DNA of 64,000 nucleotides from Acidovorax radicis N35 (GCF_000204195.1 NZ_AFBG01000022.1:124001-188000), one strand, 5' to 3'; positions 32,220 to 42,261 are shown, counted from the first letter of the stretch. Numbers and translations are program-made. Notes: a model not told the origin generated them from the sequence alone.

Positions 32220-33173
32220 TCAGTCCTCCCGCGTGCCCAGCAAGCCCTTGGGGCGGAAGATCAGGATCAGCACGAGGAACAGGTACGGCAGGATGGGAGC
32301 CACCTGGGAAATCGTGAGTTTGAGCAAGGGGTAGCCGAAGGTCTGGTCGGTCACCGCCACGCCCACGGCCTTGAAGACATGGATCAGCGAATAGTCCAGT
32401 GCCACGGCAAAGGTCTGGACCAGGCCGATCAGCAGCGATGCCAGGAAGGCCCCTGCCAGCGAGCCCATGCCACCCACCACCACCACCACGAAGATGATGG
32501 AGCCCACAGAGGCGGCCATCGCAGGCTCTGTGATGTAGGTGTTACCGCCGATCACCCCCGCCAGCCCCGCGAGGGCTGCGCCACCGCCAAACACCAGCAT
32601 GAACACACGCGGCACGTTATGGCCCAGCGCCTCCACCATCTCTGGGTATTTCAGCGCTGCCTGGATCACGAGACCAATGCGGGTGCGCGTCAGCAGCAAC
32701 CACACCGACACCAGCATGACCAGCGCCACCAGCATCACAAAGGAGCGCGACTTGGGAAACTGTGTTCCATACAGAGAGAACAGCGGGCCTTGCAGTTGCT
32801 CCGGCAGGCCATAAGGCACCGTGGAGCGGCCCCACACCAGTTGCACCAGTTCAAGGATCAGGTAAGACAGGCCGAAGGTCACCAGCAGTTCCGGCACATG
32901 CCCGAATTTGTGCACCCGGCGCAAACAGTAGCGCTCAAACGCAGCCCCCAGCACAAACACGACGAGGGGCGCCAGCACCAGCGCTGGCCAGAAGCCCACC
33001 ACCCCGGAGATGGTGAACGCAAAATAGGCACCCAGCATGTAGAAGCTGGTGTGTGCGAAGTTGAGCACGCCCATCATGCTGAAAATCAGCGTGAGGCCAG
33101 AGCTCAGCATGAACAGCAGGAGCCCGTAGCTCACTCCATTCAGCAGCGAGATCACGAAAAACTCAGGATTCAT
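32220..33173 (-). CDS. livH: Branched-chain amino-acid-type ABC permease (LivH-like)
   Basis: A 317-residue permease with about eight hydrophobic segments and the family loop IFVVVVVGGMGSLAGAFLASLLIGL near residue 225. It forms the channel with LivM. It is separated from the binding-protein gene upstream by an intrinsic terminator, so its expression should be lower than that of the binding protein. The start ATG at 33173 fits the family N-terminus (EFFVISLLNGVSYGLLLFMLSSGL). Confidence 0.92.
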   Translation of the reverse strand: MNPEFFVISLLNGVSYGLLLFMLSSGLTLIFSMMGVLNFAHTSFYMLGAYFAFTISGVVGFWPALVLAPLVVFVLGAAFERYCLRRVHKFGHVPELLVTFGLSYLILELVQLVWGRSTVPYGLPEQLQGPLFSLYGTQFPKSRSFVMLVALVMLVSVWLLLTRTRIGLVIQAALKYPEMVEALGHNVPRVFMLVFGGGAALAGLAGVIGGNTYITEPAMAASVGSIIFVVVVVGGMGSLAGAFLASLLIGLVQTFAVALDYSLIHVFKAVGVAVTDQTFGYPLLKLTISQVAPILPYLFLVLILIFRPKGLLGTRED

Positions 33174-33195
33174 TGGAATTTTTCACTGCAGGGGT

Positions 33196-33222
33196 AAAAA
33201 AAAGGCCCGAGTGGTCGGGCCT
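33196..33222 (-). terminator. Intrinsic terminator/attenuator between livK and livH
   Basis: On the minus strand AGGCCCGA-CCAC-TCGGGCCT is a perfect 8-bp stem followed by eight T. It lies just downstream of livK and before livHMGF on the same strand. Partial termination would give the excess of binding protein over permease that such systems need. Confidence 0.85.
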
Positions 33223-33247
33223 CGAAGCGATTGCGCAGGGCTTACGC

Positions 33248-34480
33248 TTACGGGCGCTTCATCTGGCACGAGGTGGGCGTGCTCGCCACATAGGGCTCGT
33301 AGTACTTCACTGGCACAAAGGTGTAGCCAGTGTTCTCAGAGTCGATAGGGAACTTGCCGCCCGCCTTTTCCCACTTGGAGATGAACAGGCCTTGCTGCAG
33401 CTGGTGGTCGGTCTTGCGCATCTCGACTTCACCGTTGAAGCTCTTGAACTTCATGCCTTCAAACACTGCAGCCACCTTGACGGGGTCGGTGGACTTGGCC
33501 TTGACGAAACCCTCGGACAACATGGTGAAGGCGTGGTACACGGCACCGGTGTACATGTCGTCGTTGAACTTCTTCTTGTAGTCCACCACGATCTTGTTGA
33601 TTTCGCCCGGCAAGTTGATGTGCGCATAGGCCACCATGTACACACGGCCTGCAGCCGCAGAGCCCATGGCGGTGGGGCTGCCAGTGACCGAGCCGTAGTA
33701 GGTGTAGAAGTTGACGTTGTTCAAGCCCGCATCGTTGGCCGCCTTGATGAGCAGCGCCAGGTCGGAACCCCAGTTGCCGGTGATCACACTGTCGGCACCC
33801 GACTGCTTGATCTTGGCGATGTAGGGCGAGAAATCACGCACCTGGGCCAGAGGGTGCAGGTCGTCGCCAACGAACTGCACGTCAGGGCGCTTGCGCTGCA
33901 TCATTTCCTTGGCGAACTTCGAGACCTGGTGGCCGTGCGAATAGTTCTGGTTGATCAGGTAGACCTTCTTGACCTCGGGCAGGTCCTTCATGTACGTGGT
34001 CAGCGCTTCCATCTTCATGGAGGTGTCGGCGTCCAGACGAAAGTGCCAGTAGCTGCACTTGCTGTTGGTCAGATCCGGGTCCACGGCAGCGTAGTTCAGG
34101 AACAGGACTTCCTTGCCGGGGTTGCGCGCGTTGTGCTTTTCCAGCGCATCCATGATGGCCAAGGCAGGGCCGGAGCCGTTGCCCTGCACCACATAGCGTG
34201 CTCCCTGGTCCATGGCCGAGCGCAACGCGCTGGTGGTCTCTTGCGGGCTCAGCTTGTTGTCGATGCCGATGATCTCGAATTTGACGCCGGCCGCATTCTT
34301 CTTGTTGAACTCTTCGGAGATGAACTGGAAGCTCTTGAGCTGGTTCGTTCCCACTGCCGCCATCAGGCCGGAGAGCGGGTCGAGCCAGGCGATCTTCACA
34401 GTCTCACCCTTTTGAGCGAATGCCCCGCCAGCGCTTGCCAGTATTACCGATGCCGCTACAGCCTTAATAGCAAATTTCAT
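33248..34480 (-). CDS. livK: ABC transporter substrate-binding protein (LivK-like)
   Basis: A 410-residue periplasmic binding protein with signal peptide (ILASAGGAFAQ, cleaved near residue 22) and the two-lobed fold of the Peripla_BP family (VKIAWLDPLSGLMAAVG, later NWGSDLALLIKAANDAG). The start at 34480 has AAGGAGA eight bases upstream. It is the first gene of the liv set. The neighbouring acyl-CoA ligase upstream and fadB downstream suggest a carboxylic-acid ligand; the sequence itself does not reveal it. Confidence 0.92.
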   Translation of the reverse strand: MKFAIKAVAASVILASAGGAFAQKGETVKIAWLDPLSGLMAAVGTNQLKSFQFISEEFNKKNAAGVKFEIIGIDNKLSPQETTSALRSAMDQGARYVVQGNGSGPALAIMDALEKHNARNPGKEVLFLNYAAVDPDLTNSKCSYWHFRLDADTSMKMEALTTYMKDLPEVKKVYLINQNYSHGHQVSKFAKEMMQRKRPDVQFVGDDLHPLAQVRDFSPYIAKIKQSGADSVITGNWGSDLALLIKAANDAGLNNVNFYTYYGSVTGSPTAMGSAAAGRVYMVAYAHINLPGEINKIVVDYKKKFNDDMYTGAVYHAFTMLSEGFVKAKSTDPVKVAAVFEGMKFKSFNGEVEMRKTDHQLQQGLFISKWEKAGGKFPIDSENTGYTFVPVKYYEPYVASTPTSCQMKRP

Positions 34481-34587
34481 GGTCTTGTCTCCTTGTAAAT
34501 CAACACAACGCAGCGTACCGCGTTGCAACAAAGCGATGCTCAGGGATTGCCCCTACCAGCGTCGCACACGTGACTGGACTCGGTGTC

Positions 34588-34700
34588 ACCCCCTGTGGCG
34601 CTGCGCGCCTTCCCCTCTCTCGCTGCGCGGGAGGGGACCGCACCCGGTGGCCCGGCAAAGCCGACTCCACGGGTGCACTGGCCTGGTCTGCGCCAGATTC
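34588..34700 (+). repeat. GC-rich dispersed repeat, second family, copy 3 (opposite orientation)
   Basis: It reads CCCCCTGTGGCGCTGCGCGCC, then CTCTCTCGCTGCGCGGGAGGGG, CCGCACCC and GCGCCAGATTC, the reverse complement of the block order in the copies at 21276 and 29188. The stretch TTCCCCTCTC and its partner GGGAGGGG could pair. It lies between the acyl-CoA ligase and livK. Confidence 0.7.
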
Positions 34701-34747
34701 GGCGGCCACGACGATGGCTATGCATTGAGGCCACCGCCGTCATGCTT

Positions 34748-36391
34748 TCAGAGGCCCGGAAGCTTGTAATCCTTCAATTGCTCGCGCAGTTTGGTCTTGA
34801 GCATCTTGCCGGTCGCCCCCAGCGGAATCGCATCGACGAACACCACGTCATCGGGGATCTGCCACTTGGCGGTCTTACCCTCGTAGAAGGCCAGCAGCTC
34901 CTCGCGCGTCACCTCGGTGCCGGGCCGCTTGACCACCGCCACGATGGGGCGCTCGTCCCACTTGGGGTGCGGCATGCCCACGCAGGCGGCCATGGCGATC
35001 GCCGGGTGCGCCATCGCGATGTTCTCGATGTCGATGGAACTGATCCACTCGCCGCCGGACTTGATCACGTCCTTGCTGCGGTCGGTGATCTGCATGAAAC
35101 CATCGGCGTCGATGGTCGCCACGTCACCCGTGGGAAACCAGCCCCGGCCCTGCGCGTCCTTGACGAGCGGGTGACCGCCCTCGCCCTTGAAGTAGCTGTC
35201 CACGATCCACGGGCCTTTGACCAGCAGGTCGCCGTAGGTCTTGCCATCCCACGGCAGCTCGCCGCCGTCGCCGCCCACGATCTTCATGTCCACGCCGTAG
35301 ATCGCGCGGCCCTGCTTTTGCAGGACCTTCATTTGCTCGTCCTTGCTCAGCGCCAGGTGCTTGTTCTTCAGGGTGCACAGCGTGCCCAGCGGACTCATCT
35401 CGGTCATGCCCCAGGCGTGCAGCACCTCGACGCCGTAGTCTTCCTTGAAGGCATGGATCATGGCGGGTGGGCAGGCCGAACCGCCGATGACGGTGCGCCT
35501 GAGTGTCGAGAACTTCAGGCCCGCAGGTTTCATATGGCCCAGCATCATCTGCCACACGGTGGGCACGCCCGCGGCGTAGGTCACATTCTCGGACTCGATC
35601 AGTTCGTAGATCGACTTGCCGTCCATGGCCGGGCCGGGGAACACCAGCTTGCAGCCGGTGAGTGCCGCCGAGTACGGAATGCCCCAGGCGTTGACGTGGA
35701 ACATGGGCACCACGGGCAGCACCGAGTCGCGCGCCGACAGGCACATCACATCGGGCAGCGCCGCGGCATAGGCATGCAGCGTGGTGGAGCGGTGGCTGTA
35801 CAGCGCAGCCTTGGGGTTGCCCGTGGTGCCACTGGTGTAGCACATGCTCGACGCCGAGTTCTCGTCGAATTCGGGCCAGGCGTAGTCGGGCGACTGCGCA
35901 CCAATCCAGGCTTCGTAGCTGGTGAGGCCAGGGATACCGGAATCCGCAGGCAGCTTGTCGGCGTCGCACAGCGCCACCCACTTCTTCACCGTGGGGCACC
36001 TTGCATGCACTGCCTGCACCAACGGCAGAAAGGTCAGGTCAAAACACAGCACCTGGTCTTCGGCGTGGTTCATGATCCAGGCGATCTGGTCGGGGTGCAG
36101 ACGCGGATTGACGGTGTGCAGCACTCGGCCCGAGCCGGAGACGCCGAAGTACATCTCCATGTGGCGGTAGCCGTTCCAGGCCAGCGTGGCCACGCGGTCG
36201 CTGAACTGGAGCTTGAGCTCATCCAGTGCATTGGCCAGCCGGCGCGCCCGCGTACCCAGGTCGCGGTAGGTGTAGCGGTGGATGTCGCCCTCGACCCGAC
36301 GCGACACGATTTCAGCGTCGCCATGGTGGCGCTCGGCGAACTCGATCAGCGACGAAATCAAGAGCGGTTGGCTCTGCATCAGACCCAGCAT
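34748..36391 (-). CDS. Acyl-CoA synthetase (AlkK-type medium/long-chain fatty-acid CoA ligase)
   Basis: A 547-residue AMP-forming ligase. The phosphate-binding loop is [19 protein letters not shown] (about residues 176-194), followed by the [10 protein letters not shown] motif near 330 and [35 protein letters not shown] with the catalytic lysine region near 520 ([13 protein letters not shown]). Members of this group activate medium- and long-chain fatty acids. The ATG at 36391 follows AAGGAG. It is followed by livKHMGF and fadB/thiolase on the same strand, so it probably activates the acid that this transporter imports. Confidence 0.92.
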   Translation of the reverse strand: MLGLMQSQPLLISSLIEFAERHHGDAEIVSRRVEGDIHRYTYRDLGTRARRLANALDELKLQFSDRVATLAWNGYRHMEMYFGVSGSGRVLHTVNPRLHPDQIAWIMNHAEDQVLCFDLTFLPLVQAVHARCPTVKKWVALCDADKLPADSGIPGLTSYEAWIGAQSPDYAWPEFDENSASSMCYTSGTTGNPKAALYSHRSTTLHAYAAALPDVMCLSARDSVLPVVPMFHVNAWGIPYSAALTGCKLVFPGPAMDGKSIYELIESENVTYAAGVPTVWQMMLGHMKPAGLKFSTLRRTVIGGSACPPAMIHAFKEDYGVEVLHAWGMTEMSPLGTLCTLKNKHLALSKDEQMKVLQKQGRAIYGVDMKIVGGDGGELPWDGKTYGDLLVKGPWIVDSYFKGEGGHPLVKDAQGRGWFPTGDVATIDADGFMQITDRSKDVIKSGGEWISSIDIENIAMAHPAIAMAACVGMPHPKWDERPIVAVVKRPGTEVTREELLAFYEGKTAKWQIPDDVVFVDAIPLGATGKMLKTKLREQLKDYKLPGL

Positions 36392-36604
36392 GGGTGCTCC
36401 TTGGATGTTGTGGTGAATGGAAAGATCATCGTAGCGCGGCACAGGCTTTCGGGGGTGTCACGCCGGTGGTGAAAACCCGCATCCTGTGGCGTGCGCTCCA
36501 TCAGTGCGAGGGCAGTGTGCGCCGCAGGCGCGGGCTTGCCAACACCTGTCGTCCCGTTGACAAACGCACAGGGATTACCCTGCATGGCGTGCGGAGCAAG
36601 GACA

Positions 36605-37300
36605 ATGCGGCGCATGCTCTGCTTTGCGCCCACCGCCCAGCGATTCATCGAAGCCCAGCCCTGGTTCGCCAGCGTGCCCGCGGCCCTGCAGGAGCGGCTG
36701 CGGGGGGAGGTGCTCTCCACCCAGGGCGACAAGGGCGCCGTGATGATGCCCGCCGGCAGCCCCGTGCAGGGCTGGCATGCCGTGCTGTCAGGCCTGGTGA
36801 TGCTGCAAAGCCCGGCCAGCAAGGGCCGGTCGTCGGCCTTCATCGGCGTGCCCGACGGCGAGTGGTTTGGCGAGGGCTCGGCCATGAAGCCCGAGCCGCG
36901 CAAGTACAACGTGGTCGCGCTGCGGCCCACCACCTTGCTGTGCCTGCCGCTGCCGCTGTTTGATGTGCTGCGCGAGACGCACTTGGCGTTCAACCAGTTT
37001 CTGGTGCTACATCTCAACATGCGCCTGGGCCAGGCCATGACGATCATCGAGGCCGGGCGCACACAATCCCCCGAGCACCGTGTGGCGCTGTACCTGAGCC
37101 GCCTGTTCTGGCGCAGCACACGGCGGTTGAATCTCACGCAGGACGAGCTGGGCCAATTGGTGGGCCTGTCGCGCCAGACGGTGAACAAGGTGTTGCGCGT
37201 GCTGGAAGACAGGGGCATCGTTTCGCTGGACTTCGGGCGTGTGGCCATCGTGGACGACGAGGCGTTGAACGCGTACCTCGCCGCCACGGCGGCACGCTGA
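36605..37300 (+). CDS. Crp/Fnr family transcriptional regulator (third in window)
   Basis: A 231-residue regulator with an effector beta-roll (about residues 15-120) and a winged helix whose recognition helix is VGLSRQTVNKVLRVLEDRG near 182-200. It is more like Crp than the pair at 1257-2970 and lacks their C-x-C-Y tail; no FNR cysteine cluster is visible. The start is uncertain: the ATG at 36605 keeps the family N-terminus but has its AAGGA only two bases away, while the ATG at 36614 is better placed for it. It is divergent from the acyl-CoA ligase, with a 213-bp shared gap. Confidence 0.88.
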   Translation: MRRMLCFAPTAQRFIEAQPWFASVPAALQERLRGEVLSTQGDKGAVMMPAGSPVQGWHAVLSGLVMLQSPASKGRSSAFIGVPDGEWFGEGSAMKPEPRKYNVVALRPTTLLCLPLPLFDVLRETHLAFNQFLVLHLNMRLGQAMTIIEAGRTQSPEHRVALYLSRLFWRSTRRLNLTQDELGQLVGLSRQTVNKVLRVLEDRGIVSLDFGRVAIVDDEALNAYLAATAAR

Positions 37301-37340
37301 CACTCTGCAGATTGCACAGGCACGTTCACCAACACCCGCC

Positions 37341-39047
37341 TCACTGCACGCTCAGGCGCACGGCCTTCTGGTCTGCGTCGAATACAAGCCGGCTGGGCCA
37401 CGGTGTCCAGCTTTGGTTGACCGTTGCGTTGTTCGGGTTGCCCGTGTGCACAAAGGCCCGCACGCTGTCCATCATGGCGCGCGACAGCGCCAGGCGGCCG
37501 GGCTGATTGGCCGTGCTGTTGGTGGCCTTGGCAAAGACCGAAGGCCCGAAATTGCCAAACACGAACGGCAGGTCAAACGCATGCGCTGCACCGTACACAT
37601 CGTTCCAGGGTGCGGGTTGCTGGGCCCAGTTGAATTGGTAGCTCCATACCGTGGATTGCTGGCTGCGCAGGGTATTGAGCAGGCTGTCGCGGCTCGGGTC
37701 GATGAACACGCTGCCCAGCAACCGGGTGCGCGCGTTGTAGCCCGTGCTGGGCGCCGTGACCGGCAGGTAGGAGGCATCCAGAATGTCGCCGGCCGTGAGG
37801 GTGGTGGGCGCATCGGGGTTGAAGTTCTGCATCATCACAAAGCGCTCGGCATCGGAGATTTTCATGCCCGGCTTTCCGCCCAGCAGTGCCAGGAACGGCG
37901 CAAACAGCTTGCCCTCCTCGGCCGTATATCCGGACAGCACGGGTACCTTGTGATAGCGGCCCGCACCGATTTCTGCAATCGGGTCTGCGGGCACCACCAC
38001 ACCGTCGGGGATGGGGCCGGAGCCCGTGAGCCCGTTTTTGAGCACCGCCTGCAGAACCACCCGTGCATCCTTGCCGCGCAGGTAGCTGGCCGCCTGCGCG
38101 GCAGGCCAGCCCGCCACCAATGCCTGGGCAGCGGGCAAGGCAGGCGCAAGGCCGTCGGCCAGCGCCAGGTGCGCCAGCAGCATGCCGGACTGGGTGGCAT
38201 ACCGCGATGCCGGGTTGAGCGTGGGAATCGAACCCGGCGGCAAGTTGGTCGCCAGCGAAATGCCGCCGCTCACCGGCAAGAGCTTGTGAAACAGCCCTGC
38301 GGCCTGAGGCGCCACCAGCAGCGCCAGCGCATTGATGGCGCCAGCGGACTGCCCCATCAGCGTGACATTGCCCACATTGCCGCCAAAGCTGGCGATGTTG
38401 TTCTGGATGAAGCGAAGTGCCTGCACGTTGTCGAGCAGCGCGTAGTTGCCGGTGTAGGGCTGCGTGCCGGTGTGCAGTGGTGGCATCTGGAAGTAGCCCA
38501 GGACATCGAGCCGGTAGTTGGCCGTCACCACCACCGCGTTGGCAGAGCGCGCCAACGCTGCACCGTCGTAGACCGGGTCGGCCGTGTAGCCCGAGATGGC
38601 ACTGCCGCCATGCAGAAACAGGAGTACCGGAAGGTTGTCCTGTGCTGTGGCAGGGCGCCAGATGTTGAGGGTCAGGCAGTCCTCGCTGCCCACCGGCATG
38701 CCCAGGGTCTCGCCGATGGTGTTGTCAAAACGGTTGTTGGCACCGGGGCCGTAGATGCGCCCCATTTGCAGGCAGGCACTGCCAAAACGCGTGGCGTCGC
38801 GCTGGCCGGACCAGGCGGCAGGGGCCACGGGCGGCTGCCAGCGCAGCTCCCCCACAGGCGGTTTGGCAAACGGAACTCCCTTCCACGCGTAGGTGCCGGT
38901 CACCGCGCTGTCGTCCACGCCGCGCAAGGTGCCGTACGCGGTCTCGCGCACTTCGGGCGACGAACCCGCGCCACCGCCGCAGCCCGCCATCGCCGCCACG
39001 GAAAACACTGCTCCCAACCATTGCAAACGCCAGCGCGAATCGACCAT
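37341..39047 (-). CDS. Type B carboxylesterase, lipoprotein
   Basis: A 568-residue alpha/beta hydrolase with a lipoprotein signal peptide: MAGC lipobox with the cysteine at residue 23, then a Gly/Ser-rich linker. The carboxylesterase B family elements are visible: SEDCLTLNIWRP near residue 121, FLHGG oxyanion region near 143, and the nucleophile elbow TLMGQSAGAINAL near 232 (GxSxG). The remaining catalytic residues should lie in the C-terminal half. The product probably hydrolyses esters in the periplasm or on the outer membrane. It is divergent from an AraC regulator (183-bp gap), which may control it. Confidence 0.9.
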   Translation of the reverse strand: MVDSRWRLQWLGAVFSVAAMAGCGGGAGSSPEVRETAYGTLRGVDDSAVTGTYAWKGVPFAKPPVGELRWQPPVAPAAWSGQRDATRFGSACLQMGRIYGPGANNRFDNTIGETLGMPVGSEDCLTLNIWRPATAQDNLPVLLFLHGGSAISGYTADPVYDGAALARSANAVVVTANYRLDVLGYFQMPPLHTGTQPYTGNYALLDNVQALRFIQNNIASFGGNVGNVTLMGQSAGAINALALLVAPQAAGLFHKLLPVSGGISLATNLPPGSIPTLNPASRYATQSGMLLAHLALADGLAPALPAAQALVAGWPAAQAASYLRGKDARVVLQAVLKNGLTGSGPIPDGVVVPADPIAEIGAGRYHKVPVLSGYTAEEGKLFAPFLALLGGKPGMKISDAERFVMMQNFNPDAPTTLTAGDILDASYLPVTAPSTGYNARTRLLGSVFIDPSRDSLLNTLRSQQSTVWSYQFNWAQQPAPWNDVYGAAHAFDLPFVFGNFGPSVFAKATNSTANQPGRLALSRAMMDSVRAFVHTGNPNNATVNQSWTPWPSRLVFDADQKAVRLSVQ

Positions 39048-39230
39048 GTCTTGTCTCCTTGGGGGTTTTCAGGAATGGGTCGAACCTCTGTCTGGAGTCA
39101 CACTACCGCCAGGGCTCAACCTCGAAAGCGATTGTGTGAACTGGGTGGCCTTTGGCTACTATCGCAACCTTGCCAAAACACTGACTTCAGACCACCACCC
39201 CGCGTAAACCCTGAATCGAATGGCCACCCC

Positions 39231-40280
39231 ATGACCCCCCGCACAAGCTCTGCCGCCTGGGTACGCGGAATCACCGACATGATGGCTGCGGAAGGCTTGC
39301 CCGCTGCCGAGTTGTGTGCTGAAGCGGGCATCGATCTGGCGGCGCTCCAGCTGCCGCAAACCCGCGTGGACGTAGACAAGATAAGCCGGCTGTGGGAGCT
39401 GGCGGTAGCGCGCTCGGGCAAGGTGGCGCTGGGGCTGTGCCCGAAACTCACCGCCCGCTATGGCAATGTGGACGTGGTGGGCTATGCGCTGGCATCGGGC
39501 ACCAATCTGCTGACCGGTTTTCAGCACCTCACGCGCCACATGGCGGTGATCTCGGACTGCACCACTTTCACGCTGGAGCGCGATGCACGCGGGTACTGGA
39601 TCTCCATCGCCCATATCGGCGCCACCCGCCCCATTCCGCGCCAGCGTGTCGAATACGCCCTGCTCACACTGTTCACGCTGTGCTGCTGGCTCACGCGCCG
39701 CGAGCTCCGGCCTCTGGCGGTGGAGCTGGTCACGCCGCAGCCCGCCACCACCAACGAGGCGCCCTACCACGTGGCGTTTGGCATGTTGCCCCGCTTCGGG
39801 CAGGCAGCCAACCGGTTTCTGCTGACCGAGGCCGACCTGCTCGCCGATATCCCCACCCACAACCCCAGCCTGTGGGCCCTGCACGAGCGGCTGGTAGAGA
39901 CCGAGCTGGACCAACTGGGCCAGTCTCTGATCAGCACCCGTGTGCGCACCGAGGTAGCCCGCATCCTGCATCGGGGCGAACCCCGCCGCGAGGACGTGGC
40001 CGCGCGCCTGCACCTGACCGACCGCACGCTGCAGCGGCGCCTGCAGGCCGAATCCGTGAGCTACCAGCAGTTGCTCGACGACACCCGCTGCGAACTGGCA
40101 CGCCAGTACCTCAGCGATGAGCGCCGCAGCCTGGCCGAGGTGGCGGACCTGCTGGGCTTTGCCGACCAGAGCAATCTGTTTCGGGCTTGCAAGCGCTGGT
40201 TTGGCCTGCCACCGGGCCAGTACCGCGCGCAGGTATTGCACCCGGAGGCCGAAGGCCAAGGCTCTACCCAGGCCGCATAG
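39231..40280 (+). CDS. AraC family transcriptional regulator
   Basis: A 349-residue protein with an N-terminal ligand-binding-type domain of the OruR/ArgR-like AraC branch (about residues 15-195) and two C-terminal helix-turn-helix units ([23 protein letters not shown] near 262 and the [25 protein letters not shown] pattern near 305), the standard AraC recognition module. The ATG at 39231 gives the family N-terminus. It is divergent from the lipoprotein carboxylesterase and precedes selO by 62 bases, so it may regulate the esterase or itself; the ligand is unknown. Confidence 0.9.
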   Translation: MTPRTSSAAWVRGITDMMAAEGLPAAELCAEAGIDLAALQLPQTRVDVDKISRLWELAVARSGKVALGLCPKLTARYGNVDVVGYALASGTNLLTGFQHLTRHMAVISDCTTFTLERDARGYWISIAHIGATRPIPRQRVEYALLTLFTLCCWLTRRELRPLAVELVTPQPATTNEAPYHVAFGMLPRFGQAANRFLLTEADLLADIPTHNPSLWALHERLVETELDQLGQSLISTRVRTEVARILHRGEPRREDVAARLHLTDRTLQRRLQAESVSYQQLLDDTRCELARQYLSDERRSLAEVADLLGFADQSNLFRACKRWFGLPPGQYRAQVLHPEAEGQGSTQAA

Positions 40281-40342
40281 GCCGCGCCACGCTTCAAGGC
40301 CCTGCAAGCGCCGGGGCATCCCTGGTGCGAGACAATCGGCCC

Positions 40343-41827
40343 ATGAACCTGCCCGCCGAAAGCGAGACCCCCACCGCCGACCTCGGCCTGGCCTGGAACC
40401 ACGGATTCGCAGCCTTGGGGCCAGACTTTTTCACCGAACTGCGCCCCACCCCGCTGCCCGACCCCCACTGGGTGGGCACCAGCACCGCCGTCGCGCAGCT
40501 GATCGGCCTGGACACAGACTGGCTGCAGCGCGATGAAGCCCTGCAAGCCTTCACGGGCAACACGCTGCTCGCTGGCTCGCGGCCCCTGGCCAGCGTCTAC
40601 AGCGGCCACCAATTCGGCGTGTGGGCCGGCCAACTGGGCGACGGCCGCGCCATCTTGCTGGGAGAGACGGCAGAGGGTTTGGAAATCCAGCTCAAAGGTG
40701 CCGGTCGCACCCCCTACTCCCGCATGGGTGACGGGCGGGCCGTGCTGCGCTCCAGCATCCGCGAATTCCTGTGCAGCGAGGCGATGCATGGCCTGGGCAT
40801 TCCCACCTCGCGCGCGCTGTGCATCACCGGTTCGCCCGCGCCCGTGCGCCGCGAAGAGGTCGAGACAGCATCCGTGGTGACGCGGGTGGCCCCCAGCTTT
40901 GTGCGTTTTGGCCATTTCGAGCACTTTGCGGCCAACGATCTGCAACCGCAGCTCAAGACCCTGGCCGACTACGTCATCGACCGCTACTACCCTGAATGCC
41001 GGGACAACCACGACTTCGGAGGCAATCCGTATGCCGCGCTGCTGCAGGCCGTGAGCGAGCGCACGGCCAGGCTGATGGCGCAGTGGCAGGCCGTGGGGTT
41101 TTGCCACGGGGTGATGAACACCGACAACATGAGCATCCTGGGCCTGACCATCGACTACGGCCCTTTCCAGTTTCTCGATGCCTTCGTGCCCGGCCACGTG
41201 TGCAACCACAGCGACAATCAGGGCCGCTATGCCTACAACCGCCAGCCCAACGTGGCGTACTGGAACCTGTTCTGCCTGGCGCAGGCCCTGCTGCCACTGA
41301 TCGGCGACCAGGAACTGGCGAAGGGGGCCCTGGAGTCCTACAAGACCGTGTTCCCAGAAGCGTTCATGGCCCGCATGCGCGCCAAACTCGGTCTTGCGAG
41401 CGCCCGCGAAGGCGATGGCGAGCTGATTGACGGCATCTTGATGCTGCTGGCCCAGAACGGGGTGGACTACACGATCTTCTGGCGCCGCTTGTCGCATGCG
41501 GTGCAACAGGACGATTTTGAGCCGGCGCGCGACCTGTTCGCCGACCGTACCGCCTTTGACAACTGGTTGCTATCATATTCAGAGCTATTGGCGCTTGATA
41601 ATAAAGCGCTAGCGGCTAATTTGATGCTAAAAACCAATCCCAAGTTCGTTTTGCGCAACCACTTGGGCGAGCAGGCCATACGTGCCGCGAAACTTGGCGA
41701 CTTCAGTGAACTCCAAACCCTGCAGCGGCTGCTGGAGCACCCCTTCGACGAGCACCCCGGGCACGACGCCTACGCAGCCTTCCCGCCCGACTGGGCCTCT
41801 TCCATCGAGATCAGCTGTTCATCATGA
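40343..41827 (+). CDS. selO: Protein adenylyltransferase SelO (YdiU family)
   Basis: A 494-residue pseudokinase-fold AMPylator that transfers AMP from ATP to Ser/Thr/Tyr of partner proteins, known to act on redox proteins. The nucleotide-binding stretch [16 protein letters not shown] (residues about 90-105), [23 protein letters not shown] and [20 protein letters not shown] (residues about 254-273, with the NTDN motif) are intact. The C-terminus ends SCSS, where selenocysteine occurs in animals and cysteine in most bacteria. Residues 409-430 are encoded by a dispersed repeat yet keep the frame and the family spacing. The stop codon overlaps msrB by four bases. Confidence 0.93.
   Translation: MNLPAESETPTADLGLAWNHGFAALGPDFFTELRPTPLPDPHWVGTSTAVAQLIGLDTDWLQRDEALQAFTGNTLLAGSRPLASVYSGHQFGVWAGQLGDGRAILLGETAEGLEIQLKGAGRTPYSRMGDGRAVLRSSIREFLCSEAMHGLGIPTSRALCITGSPAPVRREEVETASVVTRVAPSFVRFGHFEHFAANDLQPQLKTLADYVIDRYYPECRDNHDFGGNPYAALLQAVSERTARLMAQWQAVGFCHGVMNTDNMSILGLTIDYGPFQFLDAFVPGHVCNHSDNQGRYAYNRQPNVAYWNLFCLAQALLPLIGDQELAKGALESYKTVFPEAFMARMRAKLGLASAREGDGELIDGILMLLAQNGVDYTIFWRRLSHAVQQDDFEPARDLFADRTAFDNWLLSYSELLALDNKALAANLMLKTNPKFVLRNHLGEQAIRAAKLGDFSELQTLQRLLEHPFDEHPGHDAYAAFPPDWASSIEISCSS
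41568..41633 (+). repeat. Dispersed repeat, copy D, translated in frame inside selO
   Basis: TGCTATCATATTCAGAGCTA, GGCGCTT, AAAGCGCTA and AATTTGATGCTAAAAA follow the family order. It covers 22 codons, residues 409-430 ([22 protein letters not shown]), with no stop codon in frame, and continues directly into the conserved NPKFVLRN of SelO. In other SelO proteins I know, this segment has a comparable length but a different sequence. Confidence 0.8.
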
Positions 41828-42237
41828 CCTACCCCGTCCAGAAATCCGATGCCGAATGGCAAGCCATCCTCAAGGACAAGGGCGCGGAGCCCGTCGCCCT
41901 GCAGGTGACGCGCCATGCCGCCACCGAGCGCCCTTTTACCGGCAAATACGAAGCCCACTGGGCCGATGGCAGCTACCACTGCATCTGCTGTGGTGCGAAA
42001 TTGTTCGATTCCGTGACCAAGTTCGACGCCGGCTGTGGCTGGCCCAGCTTCGCAGAAGCGATCCCCGGCGCCATCACCGAGATCGTGGACCGCAGCCATG
42101 GCATGGTCCGCACAGAGACGGTGTGTGCACAATGCGGGGCCCACCTGGGCCACGTCTTTGAAGATGGCCCCACCCCCACCGGCCTGCGCTACTGCATGAA
42201 CTCGGCCTCGCTGGATTTCGAATCCGGCAAGGACTGA
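41824..42237 (+). CDS. msrB: Peptide-methionine (R)-S-oxide reductase
   Basis: A 137-residue MsrB. The two zinc-binding CxxC pairs (CICC near residue 52 and CAQC near 101) and the catalytic cysteine in [11 protein letters not shown] near residue 124 are present. It reduces methionine-R-sulfoxide in proteins using thioredoxin. Its ATG overlaps the selO stop codon (ATGA). The resolving cysteine usual in some members is not obvious apart from the zinc cysteines. Confidence 0.96.
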   Translation: MTYPVQKSDAEWQAILKDKGAEPVALQVTRHAATERPFTGKYEAHWADGSYHCICCGAKLFDSVTKFDAGCGWPSFAEAIPGAITEIVDRSHGMVRTETVCAQCGAHLGHVFEDGPTPTGLRYCMNSASLDFESGKD

Positions 42238-42261
42238 GCCCCGAGACCTGCCCTTGACTCC

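Noticed and set aside
37413-39230. An upstream extension of the AraC gene (in-frame for 600 codons)
   Set aside because: The extension is antisense to the esterase. The family N-terminus starts at the ATG at 39231, so the long version is an artefact of frame openness.
41822-41827. A possible selenocysteine codon at the C-terminus of SelO
   Set aside because: The codon at the animal selenocysteine place is TGT (SCSS ending) and the TGA that follows is a true stop overlapping msrB. No SECIS-like element was sought further.
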